A stretch of DNA of 64,000 nt from Chamaecrista fasciculata (GCA_003254925.1 QANZ01019886.1:1-64000); one strand, 5' to 3'. Positions 1-11,687 are shown, counted from the stretch's first letter. The notes: generated from the sequence alone by a model not told the origin. Numbers and translations: made by a program.

Positions 1-1184
1 AGAGCTGAGATATATTGAATGTCTTCTTCTCAAGCATTGGTCTCAAGCATTGGTCTCCCATGGATGGGTTGGAAAATGAGTTATTTTCCCAGTCATTTTA
101 TTTGTTTTTCAAAACGCAATATAGATCTCACATAGTATATGCAAAAGGTTAAAAGTTACCACTGGTAACAAATTCAAAGAAAGGACTTTTTCAACCTGAT
201 GAGCTGATGAAGTATTCCTGATGAAAGTGAATTATTATACGATTAGTCCCAAGCCATAAATCATGATCATAGTGCGATTTTTTACTTGCTATATAACAGA
301 TAACAGGCTATTGATTGGGGCTGTCAATTGGGGAGGAATCAAAGGATGGGTAATTTTTCTCTCGATTTGATGTGTATAGACAATTTGGGAGTTGACCCTT
401 TGTGTTCCCCTTCATGTTTGCATCATGAAATTAGGTCTCTTCCCTGACATATACAACACATCACTGCTCCTGATAATACATGGCCAAAAACTTTGATTGT
501 AATATCCACAAGTCTCTAAGGTCTCTTAAAATATTATAAAAAGGAATGCTTCTTCATTTTCAAGGTTCCATCTTCTTTATCTGATATGTCCTCAGGATTT
601 TCTAGCTTTGACAGAAAAAGATAAAATTAGAGAAACTGTAGAAAGAATATATTTTCAAGGTTCCCACAAAATTATGGATCACATGCCACTAATAGAAGTT
701 GTTGCTGTAAACAGGAAACAATTATTGCTGAATGATGTTTGCTCTAAATTTTGTTCATTTGGTGCAGACTGAGACTGAAGTGGAGGTTAAAGCTTTGATT
801 GATGATCTTGGGCTTCGAGAAAAGCAACAATTTGGAAGGATCGTTTAGTTTCATGGACTAATAAACATCCAATATCATGCTATTGCATACTACTGAAGCT
901 TTCTCTCATTTACCATCCAGGACAAGTTATAAATTATTTAGCTCTTACTATGATTACAATAATTAGGTGTTCAGAACTGCTGAAGTACCAATAGAATGGG
1001 AAGAGCACTATAAATAGGCACGTGTAATTTTAATGCCTTTACCAGTTTTGTAATAGCCTCTTTGATGAAAGAGCAAAAATTTTGATGAAATAGGTCAATT
1101 CTCCGAAGGTAATTAGAATGTTATATGTCCAGAAAGATGTGATGAAAAGGAAAAACCCGTGCGAACGCACGGGTCTCATACTAG
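1..1184 (+). mobile_element. Helitron, 3' portion (5' end outside window)
   Basis: The right end has the layout of a Helitron 3' terminus: a perfect 7-bp stem hairpin (CCCGTGC, loop GAAC, GCACGGG at 1156-1173), a 7-nt spacer, then CTAG at 1181-1184 followed by T, the expected A/T-type insertion site. The same hairpin, spacer and CTAG recur at 60987-61015, so this is a family end and not chance. The body is non-coding apart from an isocitrate dehydrogenase fragment at 967-1011 and an exon-like stretch after a good acceptor near 768 (open for about 27 codons to a stop at 850) that I do not recognise. No RepHel helicase sequence is visible in this part. The 5' TC end must lie left of the window. 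Confidence 0.62.
967..1011 (+). pseudogene. NAD-isocitrate dehydrogenase catalytic subunit fragment
   Basis: After an AG acceptor at 965-966 the sequence reads VFRTAEVPIEWEEHY, which matches the N-terminal part of plant mitochondrial NAD-dependent isocitrate dehydrogenase catalytic subunits (IDH5 type), where this stretch follows the conserved PGDGIGPEI block. A stop follows two codons later and neither the upstream nor the downstream exons are nearby. It lies about 170 bp inside a Helitron 3' end, so a captured gene fragment is the natural reading. The match is short, so identity rests on about 15 residues. Confidence 0.55.
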
Positions 1185-1506
1185 TATATATATATATGTG
1201 TGTGTGTGTATATATTAAAGGAGAGTAGTACAATCACTGAAAGCTCCACTTATAATGGTCTCATGAGGATGAGTACTTATTTATTTGGTCCTAACAACCC
1301 CACCTTTGTCTCTGCCCCTATCAGCAATGTCCTTGTTGTAGGACCTACCCTTGGTTCATGGACTAAAAGTAACCCTAATCTTTTTCTCTTACATATATAT
1401 TAATTTTTATTGGATTACTGTACGTCTTATAATTAATTACAATAAACACTTATTACATATATATACACAAGTATTTATATATATATAAACACTTATATAT
1501 ATATAT

Positions 1507-1690
1507 ATGGTATAAACTAAGGGTATCTACCGTCGGGAACAGTGGCTAATTCCTCTGTCGCAGGTCCTCCACTTAAGGGTAATCGGTTGGTCAGAGAATA
1601 CTTTTCATACCCAAAGATGTGATTCAAACCCCCACCACTTGTTAAGGGATCAAGTGGGGAACCACTAAACCACACTCATGTGGTTAAAAA
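1507..1690 (-). repeat. tRNA-derived SINE-like unit
   Basis: Read on the minus strand, this stretch has a Pol III A-box-like motif (TGGTTTAGTGG, about 1658-1675) followed by a B-box-like motif (GGGTTTGAATC, about 1618-1632), the usual order in tRNA-derived SINEs. A related unit with the same A/B arrangement lies at 29800-29950. Neither folds as a full tRNA. Confidence 0.45.
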
Positions 1691-1744
1691 AAATTCCAAG
1701 TATATATATATTTATTGCTATCTATCCTTGATTTATAATTTATT

Positions 1745-2018
1745 GAGTAAATAAACAATTTAGTCCCTGGAAGGTCATCGAGCTGACAATTTGGTCTCTA
1801 AAAGATTAAAATACATAATTTAGTCCCTGAAAGATCAAAATAGTATACTACTTAATCCGTTTTATGGATTGAATAGTATATCATGATTATTTTAATCTTT
1901 CAAAAACTAAAGAGTGTACAATGCATTTTGATCTTTCAGGGACTAAATATGTATTTTAATCTTTTAAAGATTGAGTTGTCAGATGTAATCTTTTAGTGAG
2001 CAGATTGTTAGTTTACTC
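1745..2018. mobile_element. Palindromic MITE, 'GAGTAAACTAACAATTTGGTCC' family, copy 1
   Basis: The 274-bp element has ends GAGTAAATAAACAATTTAG and the inverted complement of CAGATTGTTAGTTTACTC. It is flanked by a perfect 9-bp direct duplication TAATTTATT (1736-1744 and 2019-2027). The inverted arms carry repeated TTTAGTCCCTGAAAGAT-type motifs. A 9-bp duplication points to mobilisation by a Mutator-like transposase. There is no coding capacity. Copy 2 is at 7451-7685. Confidence 0.8.
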
Positions 2019-2027
2019 TAATTTATT

Positions 2028-2986
2028 TTAAGGGTGCATGATAGATTATATTTTTCCAAATTAAATCCGTTTAATAATTAATGTTTTGGTGTAAAAAGTA
2101 GGATTAATTAGATGGACTGTAATTACGTTGTAGCTAGGGCACAATAATATTATTAAGATTAAGGAGTGAAACAAACAAACATGTAGCATAAAAGATGGGA
2201 TTTTTGGAGCAACGATGACCACGAAACCCTACTTTAACTATGCTTGGTGCATATTAAAAGAACCCCACGAAACTAGCTTGTCAAAACATGTTTAATTTCT
2301 TCCAAGATTATACACTAATTTCTCTGTACATAATATGGATAACGATGATGTATTGTACTGTTTAGTGTAGCAACACGCATATCACGACAAAGGGTGAAAC
2401 ATGCACTAGCAAGCTTAGTTATCAACCATTGGCAGAAATTTTGCTGGAAAAGAATTTTAATTAAGCAACTAATTCAACCTATACAAAATAATTAAAGTTA
2501 ATAATAAATTAATGATGTACTCAATGATAGTAAACTATGTTAACGTACAAAATGTAACAAAAAAACTATTATGAAATATAAGTATATTTATTAGAAAGAT
2601 TAAATTAAATTTATTGTAATTATATATTTAAAAGTAAAATTTATCTTTTAAAGACTCCATAATAGGTTGATTACTACTCAAGCATATTTTTTGTTAATAT
2701 GCATACAAGAATTATTTAAATATGTAGTGATAATCATTGAACCAACTCCGATCCTCCTCCCCAATACTTGTGAAGTGAGAAATCACTCGTGTGAGAAGGC
2801 TCTTAGGATGAGATTTTAATATTCAAATTAGAATATTAAGGATTTTAATACATGTATGTCAAGAGTTGCTCAATATATAAGAATGTACGTTAAGAGACTA
2901 AGGTCATTATATAAATGAAGGTGATTGATTATAACGAATTTAGTATTGACACGTTTGATCCATCAATTGAAAGAAAATATATATGT
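2028..2986. other. Intergenic AT-rich sequence
   Basis: No open reading frame, conserved motif or clear repeat boundary is visible here. Confidence 0.5.
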
Positions 2987-3330
2987 GTTGGGCGGAAGCG
3001 CAATTCAAACAATAAATAAAGAAAGAGGAAATAGATAAACGAACACAAAACGTTAACGTTGTTCGGTGCATCAAGACCTACGACTCCACTGCAACAAATT
3101 TCATTATTTATAATTTTTGCACGATAAAAATTATAAAATCTCCTCAATACAATTTTTGAACGGAAAAATTAAAAATTTTCTCTCACAAATGACACATAAC
3201 TATTCAAACCCCAATAGATTCTTTATGATTTCTACGTAAGTTGTGGTGTCTTATATAGTGAAAAAACTCTCTCTATTTATAGGCTTTCTCATCGCCCATT
3301 ACTTGATTACTTCACAATATAGAGATTAAT
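2987..3330 (-). mobile_element. Truncated LTR fragment
   Basis: The stretch starts TGTTGGGCGGAAGCG, and further in has GTTAACGTTGTTCGGTGC followed by a C-rich spacer. Seen on the minus strand, this resembles the 3' end of a plant LTR retrotransposon LTR (ending ...CGCTTCCGCCCAACA), similar in style to the solo LTRs at 45507 and 51949. The opposite LTR end and a target duplication are not visible, so it is probably truncated. Confidence 0.35.
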
Positions 3331-4840
3331 AACGTGATCGAATTACGAGACACAATTGAATTGGTCAATCAGTTATAATTATATATCCTATCTGTGTTTT
3401 ATGTGAAACACTTGTAATACAGTAATAGTTAAGTTTTGATATATTAGGTAAAAGATGAAGGTATTTATGAGATGTAAAAGGAGTAAAGGAGACACTAAGG
3501 GTGCGTTTGGACGTGCCTTTTTGTTGCCTTTATCTTTTTTTATCTCCCAGTACTCCTTTAATACTAGAGCTACAGTTAAAAATTTATTTGTTTTATAGTT
3601 ATCTCCCCCTCCTTTATTTTCCTCCTTTATCCCTCCTTTATCTTTCATTTATCTTCTTGAATTACTAACATATCCCTACTCAACTACCTATAATTACCTA
3701 CTCTTTACTATAAAATAATAAAATACTCAAAGGACACATTTGTAATTTGCATATTAAAATATTCTTATTTATTACTCTTACAACTTTCTCTTTCCAATCA
3801 TCTTTTTTTAAAATATTTTTATTTATTATTCTTACAATTTTCTATTTTCAATCATTTTTTTTACTATTTTCTTTTTTTTTCTCTCTCTCTCTCACACACA
3901 CACTCCACACACTCTCAAATTTGTGTGTATATATAAAATATAATAATATATTCTATTTTATAGAAATATTATATTATATTATATTATATATATAATTTAT
4001 ATTAATTTGCTTAAAAAATAATTTTAGTCCTTGAAATTATACCAACTCAATAAGTCAATACTTGAGTCATCAAAATAATTTTTGATATATTGGTATTCCT
4101 TCATCTATTTTTTCAATTATATTAATAATATGTTTTAGCGTCAAATTTTAAAATAAAATAATTCAGTCAATGTTATTTACATTTTGATCCATGAGATAAA
4201 ATATATAATCAATACTCCAAAAAATGGCTCTATTTACATTTTGGGAACGTGTCAAGTGTGGATAACGGCTCTATTTTTTGTTGAACATAGCATAATCTCT
4301 ACTAAGTAGCTGAGTGATGTTTGAGCAACGAAAAAATGGAAAAGGCATGAATTCGAATCTTAGAGGCATTTTGCAAATAATATTTTTTTTGTTCACATGT
4401 CACACCTTGTTGTTTTGTATAATTTATTGTCTACTATTTTGGCATAGGTAATATTTTTTGTTGTCTCATTTGACAATAAAAATTACAGTTCAGTCCAACT
4501 TATTAATAATATTTTTTCAGTATAATCAACTCTAAAAAATATACATTATGGTCCCTCCTGCAGTATATATGGGTAATATTTCTGGTGGTGTAAAAATTTA
4601 TAAGCATATTTCAAAAGGAAAAAACTTATATCAAATTCCTTATATCCTTACTATCAAGTTCATCCAATCACAAGTTTTAATTACATTCTCTCTCTTCAAT
4701 GATTGGTCATGCAAAAAGTGGTGTTTAATATTCTCTTTCTATCATGATTGGTCATGTATAAAATTTTTGTCACGTGTCAAATGTCGATTGGAGAACTTGA
4801 TAGCAAGGATATAAATAACTTGATATAAGTTTTTCTCTAT

Positions 4841-5178
4841 GAAGCATGGACACGGACACGAGACACGACACGGACACGGACACGAATACAGCGACACACC
4901 AAACTTTTAAAATTATGCGACACGACACGACATATATTTATATATAAAAATAATTAAATATTCATAATTTTTAATGAAAAATTTAAAAATTACAATTTTT
5001 ATTCATAATATATGTCATATCTATTATTATTTTATTTTGTCTGTCATGTTAAAGTTATAAAAAATTGATTTATATTCTAAAATTTATGAATATGTGTCGT
5101 GTCGATGTCGTACGAGTGTCGGACACTGACACGTGTCAGACACGGCGACACGCCCTCAAAATGAAGTGTCCATGCTTC
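4841..5178. mobile_element. Palindromic MITE, GAAGCATGGACAC ends
   Basis: The left arm GAAGCATGGACACGGACACG and the right arm, ending GTGTCCATGCTTC, are inverted complements. Both arms are built from short ACACGG/ACACGAC repeats around an AT-rich centre, so a single strand could fold into a long hairpin. Non-coding and nested in the 3500-6361 element. Confidence 0.65.
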
Positions 5179-5466
5179 CTAGGTTTTGCCCATTTCAAAA
5201 ATAGTAATGAGAAAAAATATATAATTATTCCTAACTTGGTTACAGTTTGGTCTCTACTTTAACACATATACGAGTAATTTTTTTGTGGTGAAAAAAATAA
5301 AAAAAAAATCAATATAAGACAAATTATAATTCTCGAATCTCAAAACTTTCCAGTTTGGTCACTCTTCCCGTATATATATGGATAATATTTTTTGTACTAT
5401 ACACTATTGAGAAAAAAATGTATAATTCATATAGAAATATATACATATTGGTCCATCATTCAGTAT

Positions 5467-5805
5467 AGCACTGTCAAAACGGGCTTAGGCCCGCGGGCCG
5501 GCCCGGCCCGCCCGCTAAATGGGCGGGCTTGGGCTTAAAAAATTTGGCCCGTTTAAAAACGGGCCTAAACGGCCCGGCCCGTTTAGCCCGTGGCCCGTAA
5601 CGGGCCGGGGCGGTTAGGCCCGTTTACATTTTTTTAAGAAAATTTGCGTGTAAAAATGTTTAGGCCCGCGGGCCGGCCTGGCCCGCCCGCTAAATGGGCG
5701 GGATTGGGTTTAAAAAATTTGGCCCGTTTAAAAACGGGCCTAAACGGCCCGGCCCGTTTAGCCCGTGGCCCGTAACGGGCCGGGCCGGCCCGTTTAACAG
5801 TGCTA
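5467..5805. mobile_element. GC-rich palindromic MITE (hAT-like), AGCACTGTYAAAACGGGC ends
   Basis: The ends AGCACTGTCAAAACGGGC and (inverted) AGCACTGTTAAACGGGC bound about 340 bp made almost wholly of GGCCCG/GGGCCGG blocks, strikingly GC-rich in this AT-rich window. ATTCAGTAT directly flanks both sides (5458-5466 and 5806-5814), consistent with an 8-9 bp target duplication. The internal half is itself repeated (5480-5630 and 5660-5800). Confidence 0.75.
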
Positions 5806-6745
5806 ATTCAGTATATATATGTCTAATATTTTTGGTTCTGCAACTACTGAAGAACAAAATTTAGAAAAATACATAATTCATACCCCAGAAAATATACATT
5901 TTGGTCCCTCCTCTATAATCTAGTCTCAAAAAATTTACAATTCAGTACTCAAAAATTACATTTTGGTCCCACATTCACACCTTCATCCTCCTTTACCATA
6001 TCACTCCAAAAATCTCCTTTATTAACTTCTCCTTTAGCACAAATTTCGAGGCAATCATTACATCATACCACTTTATTAACGCCAAAACAAACACAAAAAA
6101 AAAAAACACTCATTTATTCTCCTTTATTTTTACCATTTTTACCCCTATACAAATTTAAAATACCAATACAATTATTTCAACTCACCACAATCATTAGATA
6201 CTCTTTAAAATAATTTCACATCATAATTCTTCCTTTATCTCTCATTTTCTCAAACAACATTTACTAAAAACCTCCTTTATAACACAAATCCTTTACCTCT
6301 CCTTTATTACCTCCCCTTTCCTTTATCCTCTTTTAATTTAACTTCTCAATCCAAACGCACCGGTGTAGGTCATCTATTAGTAATTACTTAGTGTGAGCCC
6401 TAATCATGTCTAATGTCTTCATGCCTAAATGAAAGATATATAGTTGCTCGTCCAAATTATTCTTTTTTTACTAATTAAATTGAAGACTTTTTTTTTTCAT
6501 ATTTTTGTATATAAATCACTAATTTATTAATGTAATGAGTCATGAAAAGTATGTCTATTATAATAACTTCTGATCCATGTCTACTTGATTTTTATATAAA
6601 AAAAAATATACAAAAAACGTCCTTTTTCTTTTTTGACAAAGACATGCTTTTAGGTATATAAAAAAAACCCCTCTTTGGAAAAAGTAAAAATTTTTACCTT
6701 CAAAAAGAAAGAAGACATAGTATTTTTCTTTAGCTTTTTGTTTAA

Positions 6746-7283
6746 TGGCAAAAGACCCTTTTTTGCCGTTAATGTTTGCGGTGATTTTCAGTTATATCTT
6801 TAACGTTTCATTTGTGTCAGTTGTGCCCCCAATGTGAAATGATAGTTTCAATTATGCCCCCAATTTTACTTGTGTGTCAATTTTGTGTTATGAATTGAAT
6901 ATGTGGCAAGATGACTGGATAAATAAAACATCATTGATTTATTTTTTATCCTCCATGGCATTTCCTACGTGGATTTACATTCTCTAAACAAAAAAATTAC
7001 TACCCTAAAATTTTTTTGACATCTTCATTTTTATCTTCGCAAGCCTTATACCACGTAGGAAATGCGATGGTGGATAAAAGTTAAATCAATGATGTTTTAT
7101 TTATCCAGTCATTTTGCCACATATTCAATTTAGAACAAAAAATTGACACATCAACATTGAGTCAAAATTGGGGGCATAATTGAAATTAACGTTTCACATT
7201 GGGGGCACAACTGATACAAATGAATCGTTAGAGGCATAACTGAAAATCACCGCAAACGTTAGGGGTACGAAAGAGTCTTTTTC
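6746..7283. mobile_element. Palindromic MITE, 'GTTTGCGGTGATTTTCAGTTA' family, copy 1
   Basis: The 538-bp element has long inverted arms that share GTTTGCGGTGATTTTCAGTT and TTTCATTTGTGTCAGTTGTG motifs. A 9-bp direct duplication TTTGTTTAA flanks it (6737-6745 and 7284-7292), as for Mutator-like elements. The centre has a second inverted pair around CCACGTAGGAAATGC. Copy 2, with better-kept ends, is at 28223-28784. Confidence 0.8.
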
Positions 7284-7450
7284 TTTGTTTAAAATATATC
7301 AAAAAGTCTTTGAAAAAATTACAACATATATATGTCCCCTTAAAACACAACTTAATTACAATTTTAGTACCTAAATTTTGAAATATAACATTATACATCC
7401 TCCCGAATTATCACATAAAGTAATAACATTACACATATATATAAACTTTT

Positions 7451-7685
7451 GAGTAAACTAACAATTTGGTCCCTTAAAAAATATTATCGAGTTGACAACT
7501 CAGTTCTTGAAAGATTAAAATACACATTTATCCCATGAAAAATTAAAACGGTATACTGATTAGTCCATAAAAAACTAATAAGTATACCATTTTGATTTTT
7601 CAAGGATTAAACTGTTCATTTTGATCTTTCAGGGACTGAATTGTCAACTCAGTCATCTTTTAGAGACCAAATTGTTAGTTTATTC
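7451..7685. mobile_element. Palindromic MITE, 'GAGTAAACTAACAATTTGGTCC' family, copy 2
   Basis: The 235-bp relative of 1745-2018 has ends GAGTAAACTAACAATTTGGTC and the inverted GAATAAACTAACAATTTGGTC. The flanking 9-mers TAAACTTTT and TAAAGTTTA look like a decayed 9-bp duplication. Non-coding. Confidence 0.7.
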
Positions 7686-8245
7686 TAAAGTTTAAACTTG
7701 CTAACATATATCTACACATTCATTTTCTAATGTCCATGTAGTTTCCTTCCTCCTCTCTTTATCTTTTTAAAGAGACTAATCAATTATCCAAAGCAAAAGG
7801 ATCAGTCTTGATGGATGCATGTATCTGCCTAACATATCTGCGTTGTGGCCATAGTCCCATATATATGGTTCACACTTTTGATTTGATTTAGACGATTGGA
7901 AGTTAAAACAGTGTTATATAATGATTTGCCCCATACTATTTTGTGGCCTTGCATATAGCTTCACCAATAATAGAGTAATCAAATCTTGGTACTTCAAATT
8001 TGGGTCTCTGCTTTGAGGATTGAAAGCAACCTCACGTTTCTCAAATTGCAGGCAGAGGATGATTTATCGAATGTTCTCAGCAGCAAGCATCCAATGCACA
8101 GAATTTCTGGGTAGATAATAAATTTTGCAGTTTACGTGCTCGATGAAATGCCCCTTCAATTCTCTATGACTAGTCTTGTTAATTTATACATATGTGGTAT
8201 ATCTTCTTTCAAAAGGGACAGTGAGTGGCCCATAATATATACATA

Positions 8246-8706
8246 TGTCAAAACTACATTTTGGTCTTCTAATTATAGAATGAATTCTATTGTCAAACTT
8301 TTTTATTTTGTTTTAGTCTTCAAACTTTTTCATTTATTCCACATTAGTCCAAAATAAGATTCGGTTTGATTTTTCTTGTTATCTCTAACTTGAACAGTTG
8401 AGATGGAGGATTTTACTCTTAAAAGGGTCATAATAAGTGAGTTAGCAGAGGAAAAGAAAAGCCTTTTTTTTCTTAGTACTACAAATTTATCTCTAATGTG
8501 TGACTAAGAAATAAGATTATTGTTTTCTCTACCAACTCATTTATTAGGATAACGGCAGAAATCATCCATATCATATGTCTAGGTCATAGATAACGGCATA
8601 AATCAAATAGAAACACATTTTGAACTATCGGTGAAACAAATGAAAAATTTTGAGGACCAAAGTGAAATTCACCCTTTAGTTCTATGACGAAAATAAGGTT
8701 TTGACA
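8246..8706. mobile_element. Palindromic MITE, 'TGTCAAAACNNNATTTTGGTC' family
   Basis: The left end TGTCAAAACTACATTTTGGTC pairs with the inverted right end TGTCAAAACCTTATTTTCGTC. Internal arms carry TTTTGTTTTAGTC and inverted counterparts. The same motif set occurs at 30746-31274 and inside the outer element at 51546-55103. No clear target duplication is seen because (CA)n/(TA)n repeats abut the right end. Confidence 0.55.
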
Positions 8707-10634
8707 CACACACGCACATATATATATATATATATATATGTCAGTGTGTGTGTTTATGTAACTATCTTTTCTTAGGATGCTGACATGGTTGCTTATCTTG
8801 ATCTGTCAGTCTATCTGGTGACTTTATAGTTTTAACAAAACCAGGACCATACAATATTGATCTCTCTAATTCGACCCTTTAATTTTTAGCAAATATTATG
8901 AATGAAGATGACCTCACTTAATAGAAGGTGGCTATGAATTAAATAAATTAACAATGTGTTTGTTGGTGCATTTTGAAACTAGTGGTTGCCAAGGACTCTG
9001 CTATGACAACTTGTACAAGTGTATCAGGATTCCTTTTTTTCTTTTAGAATCAAATTCAGTGTTGAGTACTGCAAAGATCTTAATAACATATACTTAAATT
9101 TCCTTTGGGGACCATTAAGTTATATATATGCCTCAGAATTAAAGGAAAATTTGACTTAAATCATATGATCTTAATAATGAAACCGTTAAGCTTCACTAGG
9201 TTCAAGTACTATTGGTAGCTAGGCTATATATTTATGGTTTTAATGCAAGTAGGTCTTAATTTGGTGATGTCCCTTTTGGTTCATATGCTACACACACGTG
9301 TGTGTGTGTCCACACAAAAACTGTTGTGACCACTACCTCCGACAGCTACATATGGAGACTGTGTTTTAATGGGCCAAATGATCTATTTGCCTAACGCTAA
9401 TATCTAGAAAGGAAATCAAAGATGTTTTATAACCAAGTTTTCTGTTTGCATGTGTATAGTTCTTTTGCAGTGGAGAAAAAAAAGTCATACCCACCATAGT
9501 TCTTTGCTCCTTTGGTGGGACTTCATGTGTGATACATGCTACTTCTATATGATGACACTTTTGAAAAGTTTGATTTTTATTTTTATTTTTTAAAAAAAAC
9601 ATATTAAGCACCTGTTTTTATAGTACATCTGTTATATGTATCCTAAAGTGTGAATTATCTCATATGTATATACATAGGTTTCGCGGAAAGGGTTCATATT
9701 TAGTGCTCGACAATACTTCAAACAGAATTTCCTTTTAGAAAATACTTGTAGGCTAAAGAAATATACATATCTTCTATTTGAACTGCCAGTGGTTGGGAAT
9801 TGAAATATTACCCACTGAGAGGGTTATTATGATGCAAAAGTTTAGACTTATAGGAGCTATATACCTTACCTAACCATGGTAAATTTATCCAATTCCAAAG
9901 AGATTACTTGCAAATAATTACTTTAGACTTTATTAGAGTGACTTCCAAGCTCTCAAAATGATGGTGGGATCTACATAATAATTACACTCTAAGGCCAGCT
10001 AGCTAGTATTACAGCCTCATGAGAATAATTGGGATCCATAGATAATTCTTCCTTCTTAAAACCCAATTCCCTCTCAAAAACTGATAGAAAGATATAGAAT
10101 CCAAGGAAATACAGTTCTTTGTCTCTCCCCCACCCTAAAACAAACCTCTGGCTAATGCAAGGTTAGTTATTAATACAGGATTGGTCTGAATAGTAAGTAG
10201 CTCGATCGGTATCACTTAAGTAAGATTTTAAATTTGAGACCTTATGAATGTAATTATTTTTATTGGAAGACTCTCTCATCGTAGCAAGTGCTCAACATGG
10301 GTTGAGTCTACATTAGCCGAAACAAAGCCCCAAACATCACATAGACAACCAACAAAAAAAAAACTCTGGGTTTTCACTTTTCACAGAATTAAAAATATTA
10401 TAAAAGGCATTGTATAGTATACCCCACTGCCTTCTCTATTACAAATGCACAAATTCATATCATGTGGGTCTCACCCATAAACCTCCAAATCTCATCCATC
10501 ATATAAAATTATGGCCGGAGAGTGTTATTTATTATATTTATAAACTGATCTTCTCATAACATCCTAGCTCCCACTACACTCAATCATTTCAAAACCCTTT
10601 GATTCCTTTGCATCCTTAAAAGCTCTTCTTAGTC
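8707..10634. other. Intergenic region and upstream sequence of the BIG GRAIN 1-like gene
   Basis: A (CA)n(TA)n(TG)n microsatellite lies at 8706-8753 and a small CACACACACGTGTGTGTGTG palindrome near 9291-9310. A SINE-like stretch with B-box-like AATTTGAGACCTT lies at about 10190-10310. TATATTTATAAAC near 10533-10545 is a plausible TATA box for the downstream gene. No other gene is recognised. Confidence 0.4.
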
Positions 10635-10709
10635 TTGAGTATTGCTATCCCCTACTTCACTCGTAATAATAACTCCTTCAACTTCTCTTGCAAGACTTCC
10701 AAATTAAAC

Positions 10710-11687
10710 ATGTCCATAGCAGGGGCCATTATAGACTCTGAAAAATCCTACAAAAAGCCCTACCACTCCAGAAATGATTCAACAGGTGAGCTTGATGTGT
10801 TTGAAGCTGCAAGGTATTTTTCAGGGTACAATGAAGTTGTTGGATACAATAATGGCTCAGGTTTTACTCAGAAGATGATCATGAGAGAAGATCAGAGACA
10901 TGGACAACACAGAGCTGGAAGAATCAGCTTAGACATGCCCATGAGAAGCTTACTTCCTCACCAGTTTCATCATGGGGAGAAGCAACATGTGAATGTGAAG
11001 GAGAAGAAGAAACACAAGCAGCCAAACTCTCCAGGTGGCAGACTAGCCAGCTTCTTGAATTCTCTCTTCAGTAGTCAATCAGCATCCAAGAAGAAGAAAT
11101 CAAAATCCACCACAACACATAATTCTATGAAGGATAATGAAGATCATGAGAGTCCAGGTGGAAGAAAATGGAGGAGAAGCAGCATTAGCCATTTCAGAAG
11201 ATCAAGCACATCAGATAATTCAAAGTCCAATATCATATACTCTTCATTGAGTTCTGGGTTTAGAACACCTCCATATATTAATGTTCAAACCCCCACAAAG
11301 AGCTGCAAGGAATTCAGAACCTTAATCTCATCATCAGACCACAAGCAGCAAAAGTACAACACAAATGGACATGTGAATAACTCAACTTCTTCTTCACTGC
11401 AGAATGAGAAGAAAAAGAGAGAGCCAGAAAGCTTTTTGGATGAGAGTCACAAATATTATTGTAGAAATGGGTTGCCTGAGAAAGATAAATACTCACTAGA
11501 GGAGAAGGAGTTCAGAAAGTTTGATAATAATAATGAGGTGGATGATGATGGTGCAGATAGTGATTCAAGCTCTGATCTGTTTGAATTACAAAACTATGAC
11601 TTGGGTTACTACCCAAGTGGTCTTCCTGTTTATGAGACCACCAACATGGATAATATCAAGAGAGGAGCACCAATTTCCATTAATTAA
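10710..11687 (+). CDS. BIG GRAIN 1-like protein (325 aa, single exon)
   Basis: Plant-specific protein of the BIG GRAIN 1-like family. The rice founder is a membrane-associated positive regulator of auxin response and transport that affects organ and seed size; assigning that role here is by family. Conserved blocks are visible in order: GELDVFEAARYFSG (26-39), RISLDMP (71-77), SPGGRLASFLNSLF (107-120) with a following Lys/Ser-rich tract, SDLFEL (288-293) and LPVYETT (305-311). The first ATG of the frame is at 10710; the frame is open upstream to 10635 but only with a TTG, so I start at the ATG, which also places the first family motif near the N-terminus. The protein is basic and Ser-rich, with an acidic DDDGADSDSSSD stretch just before the C-terminal motifs and no membrane segment. 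There is no intron, usual for the family. It stands alone between repeats. Confidence 0.88.
   Translation: MSIAGAIIDSEKSYKKPYHSRNDSTGELDVFEAARYFSGYNEVVGYNNGSGFTQKMIMREDQRHGQHRAGRISLDMPMRSLLPHQFHHGEKQHVNVKEKKKHKQPNSPGGRLASFLNSLFSSQSASKKKKSKSTTTHNSMKDNEDHESPGGRKWRRSSISHFRRSSTSDNSKSNIIYSSLSSGFRTPPYINVQTPTKSCKEFRTLISSSDHKQQKYNTNGHVNNSTSSSLQNEKKKREPESFLDESHKYYCRNGLPEKDKYSLEEKEFRKFDNNNEVDDDGADSDSSSDLFELQNYDLGYYPSGLPVYETTNMDNIKRGAPISIN

Larger units (their letters stand above)
3500..6361. mobile_element. Composite element bounded by GGTGCGTTTGG inverted repeats
   Basis: GGTGCGTTTGG at 3500-3510 and its inverted complement at 6351-6361 bound 2.86 kb. Both arms are rich in CTCCTTTA-type motifs. Inside are two independent palindromic MITEs (4841-5178 and 5467-5805), and a TTTGGTCCNTC...GTATATATGGNTAATATTT module recurs near 4550, 5350 and 5450/5815. 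No transposase is seen. The flanks show no convincing target duplication, so the superfamily is open and an accidental pairing of two related ends is possible. Confidence 0.45.

Noticed and set aside
768..850. Exon-like open stretch upstream of the isocitrate dehydrogenase fragment
   Set aside because: Not recognised; reported only as part of the Helitron body, not as a gene.
3747..3995. 82-aa open frame rich in Phe, Leu and Ile
   Set aside because: Comes from T-rich low-complexity sequence inside a transposon; no motif.
8052..8114. Terminal-exon-like stretch (20 codons to a stop) after a good AG acceptor
   Set aside because: The peptide matches no family I know and no upstream exon is visible; too short to support.
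10635..10709. 25-codon N-terminal extension of the BIG GRAIN 1-like frame
   Set aside because: It would have to start at a TTG; the first ATG is at 10710 and fits the family N-terminus.
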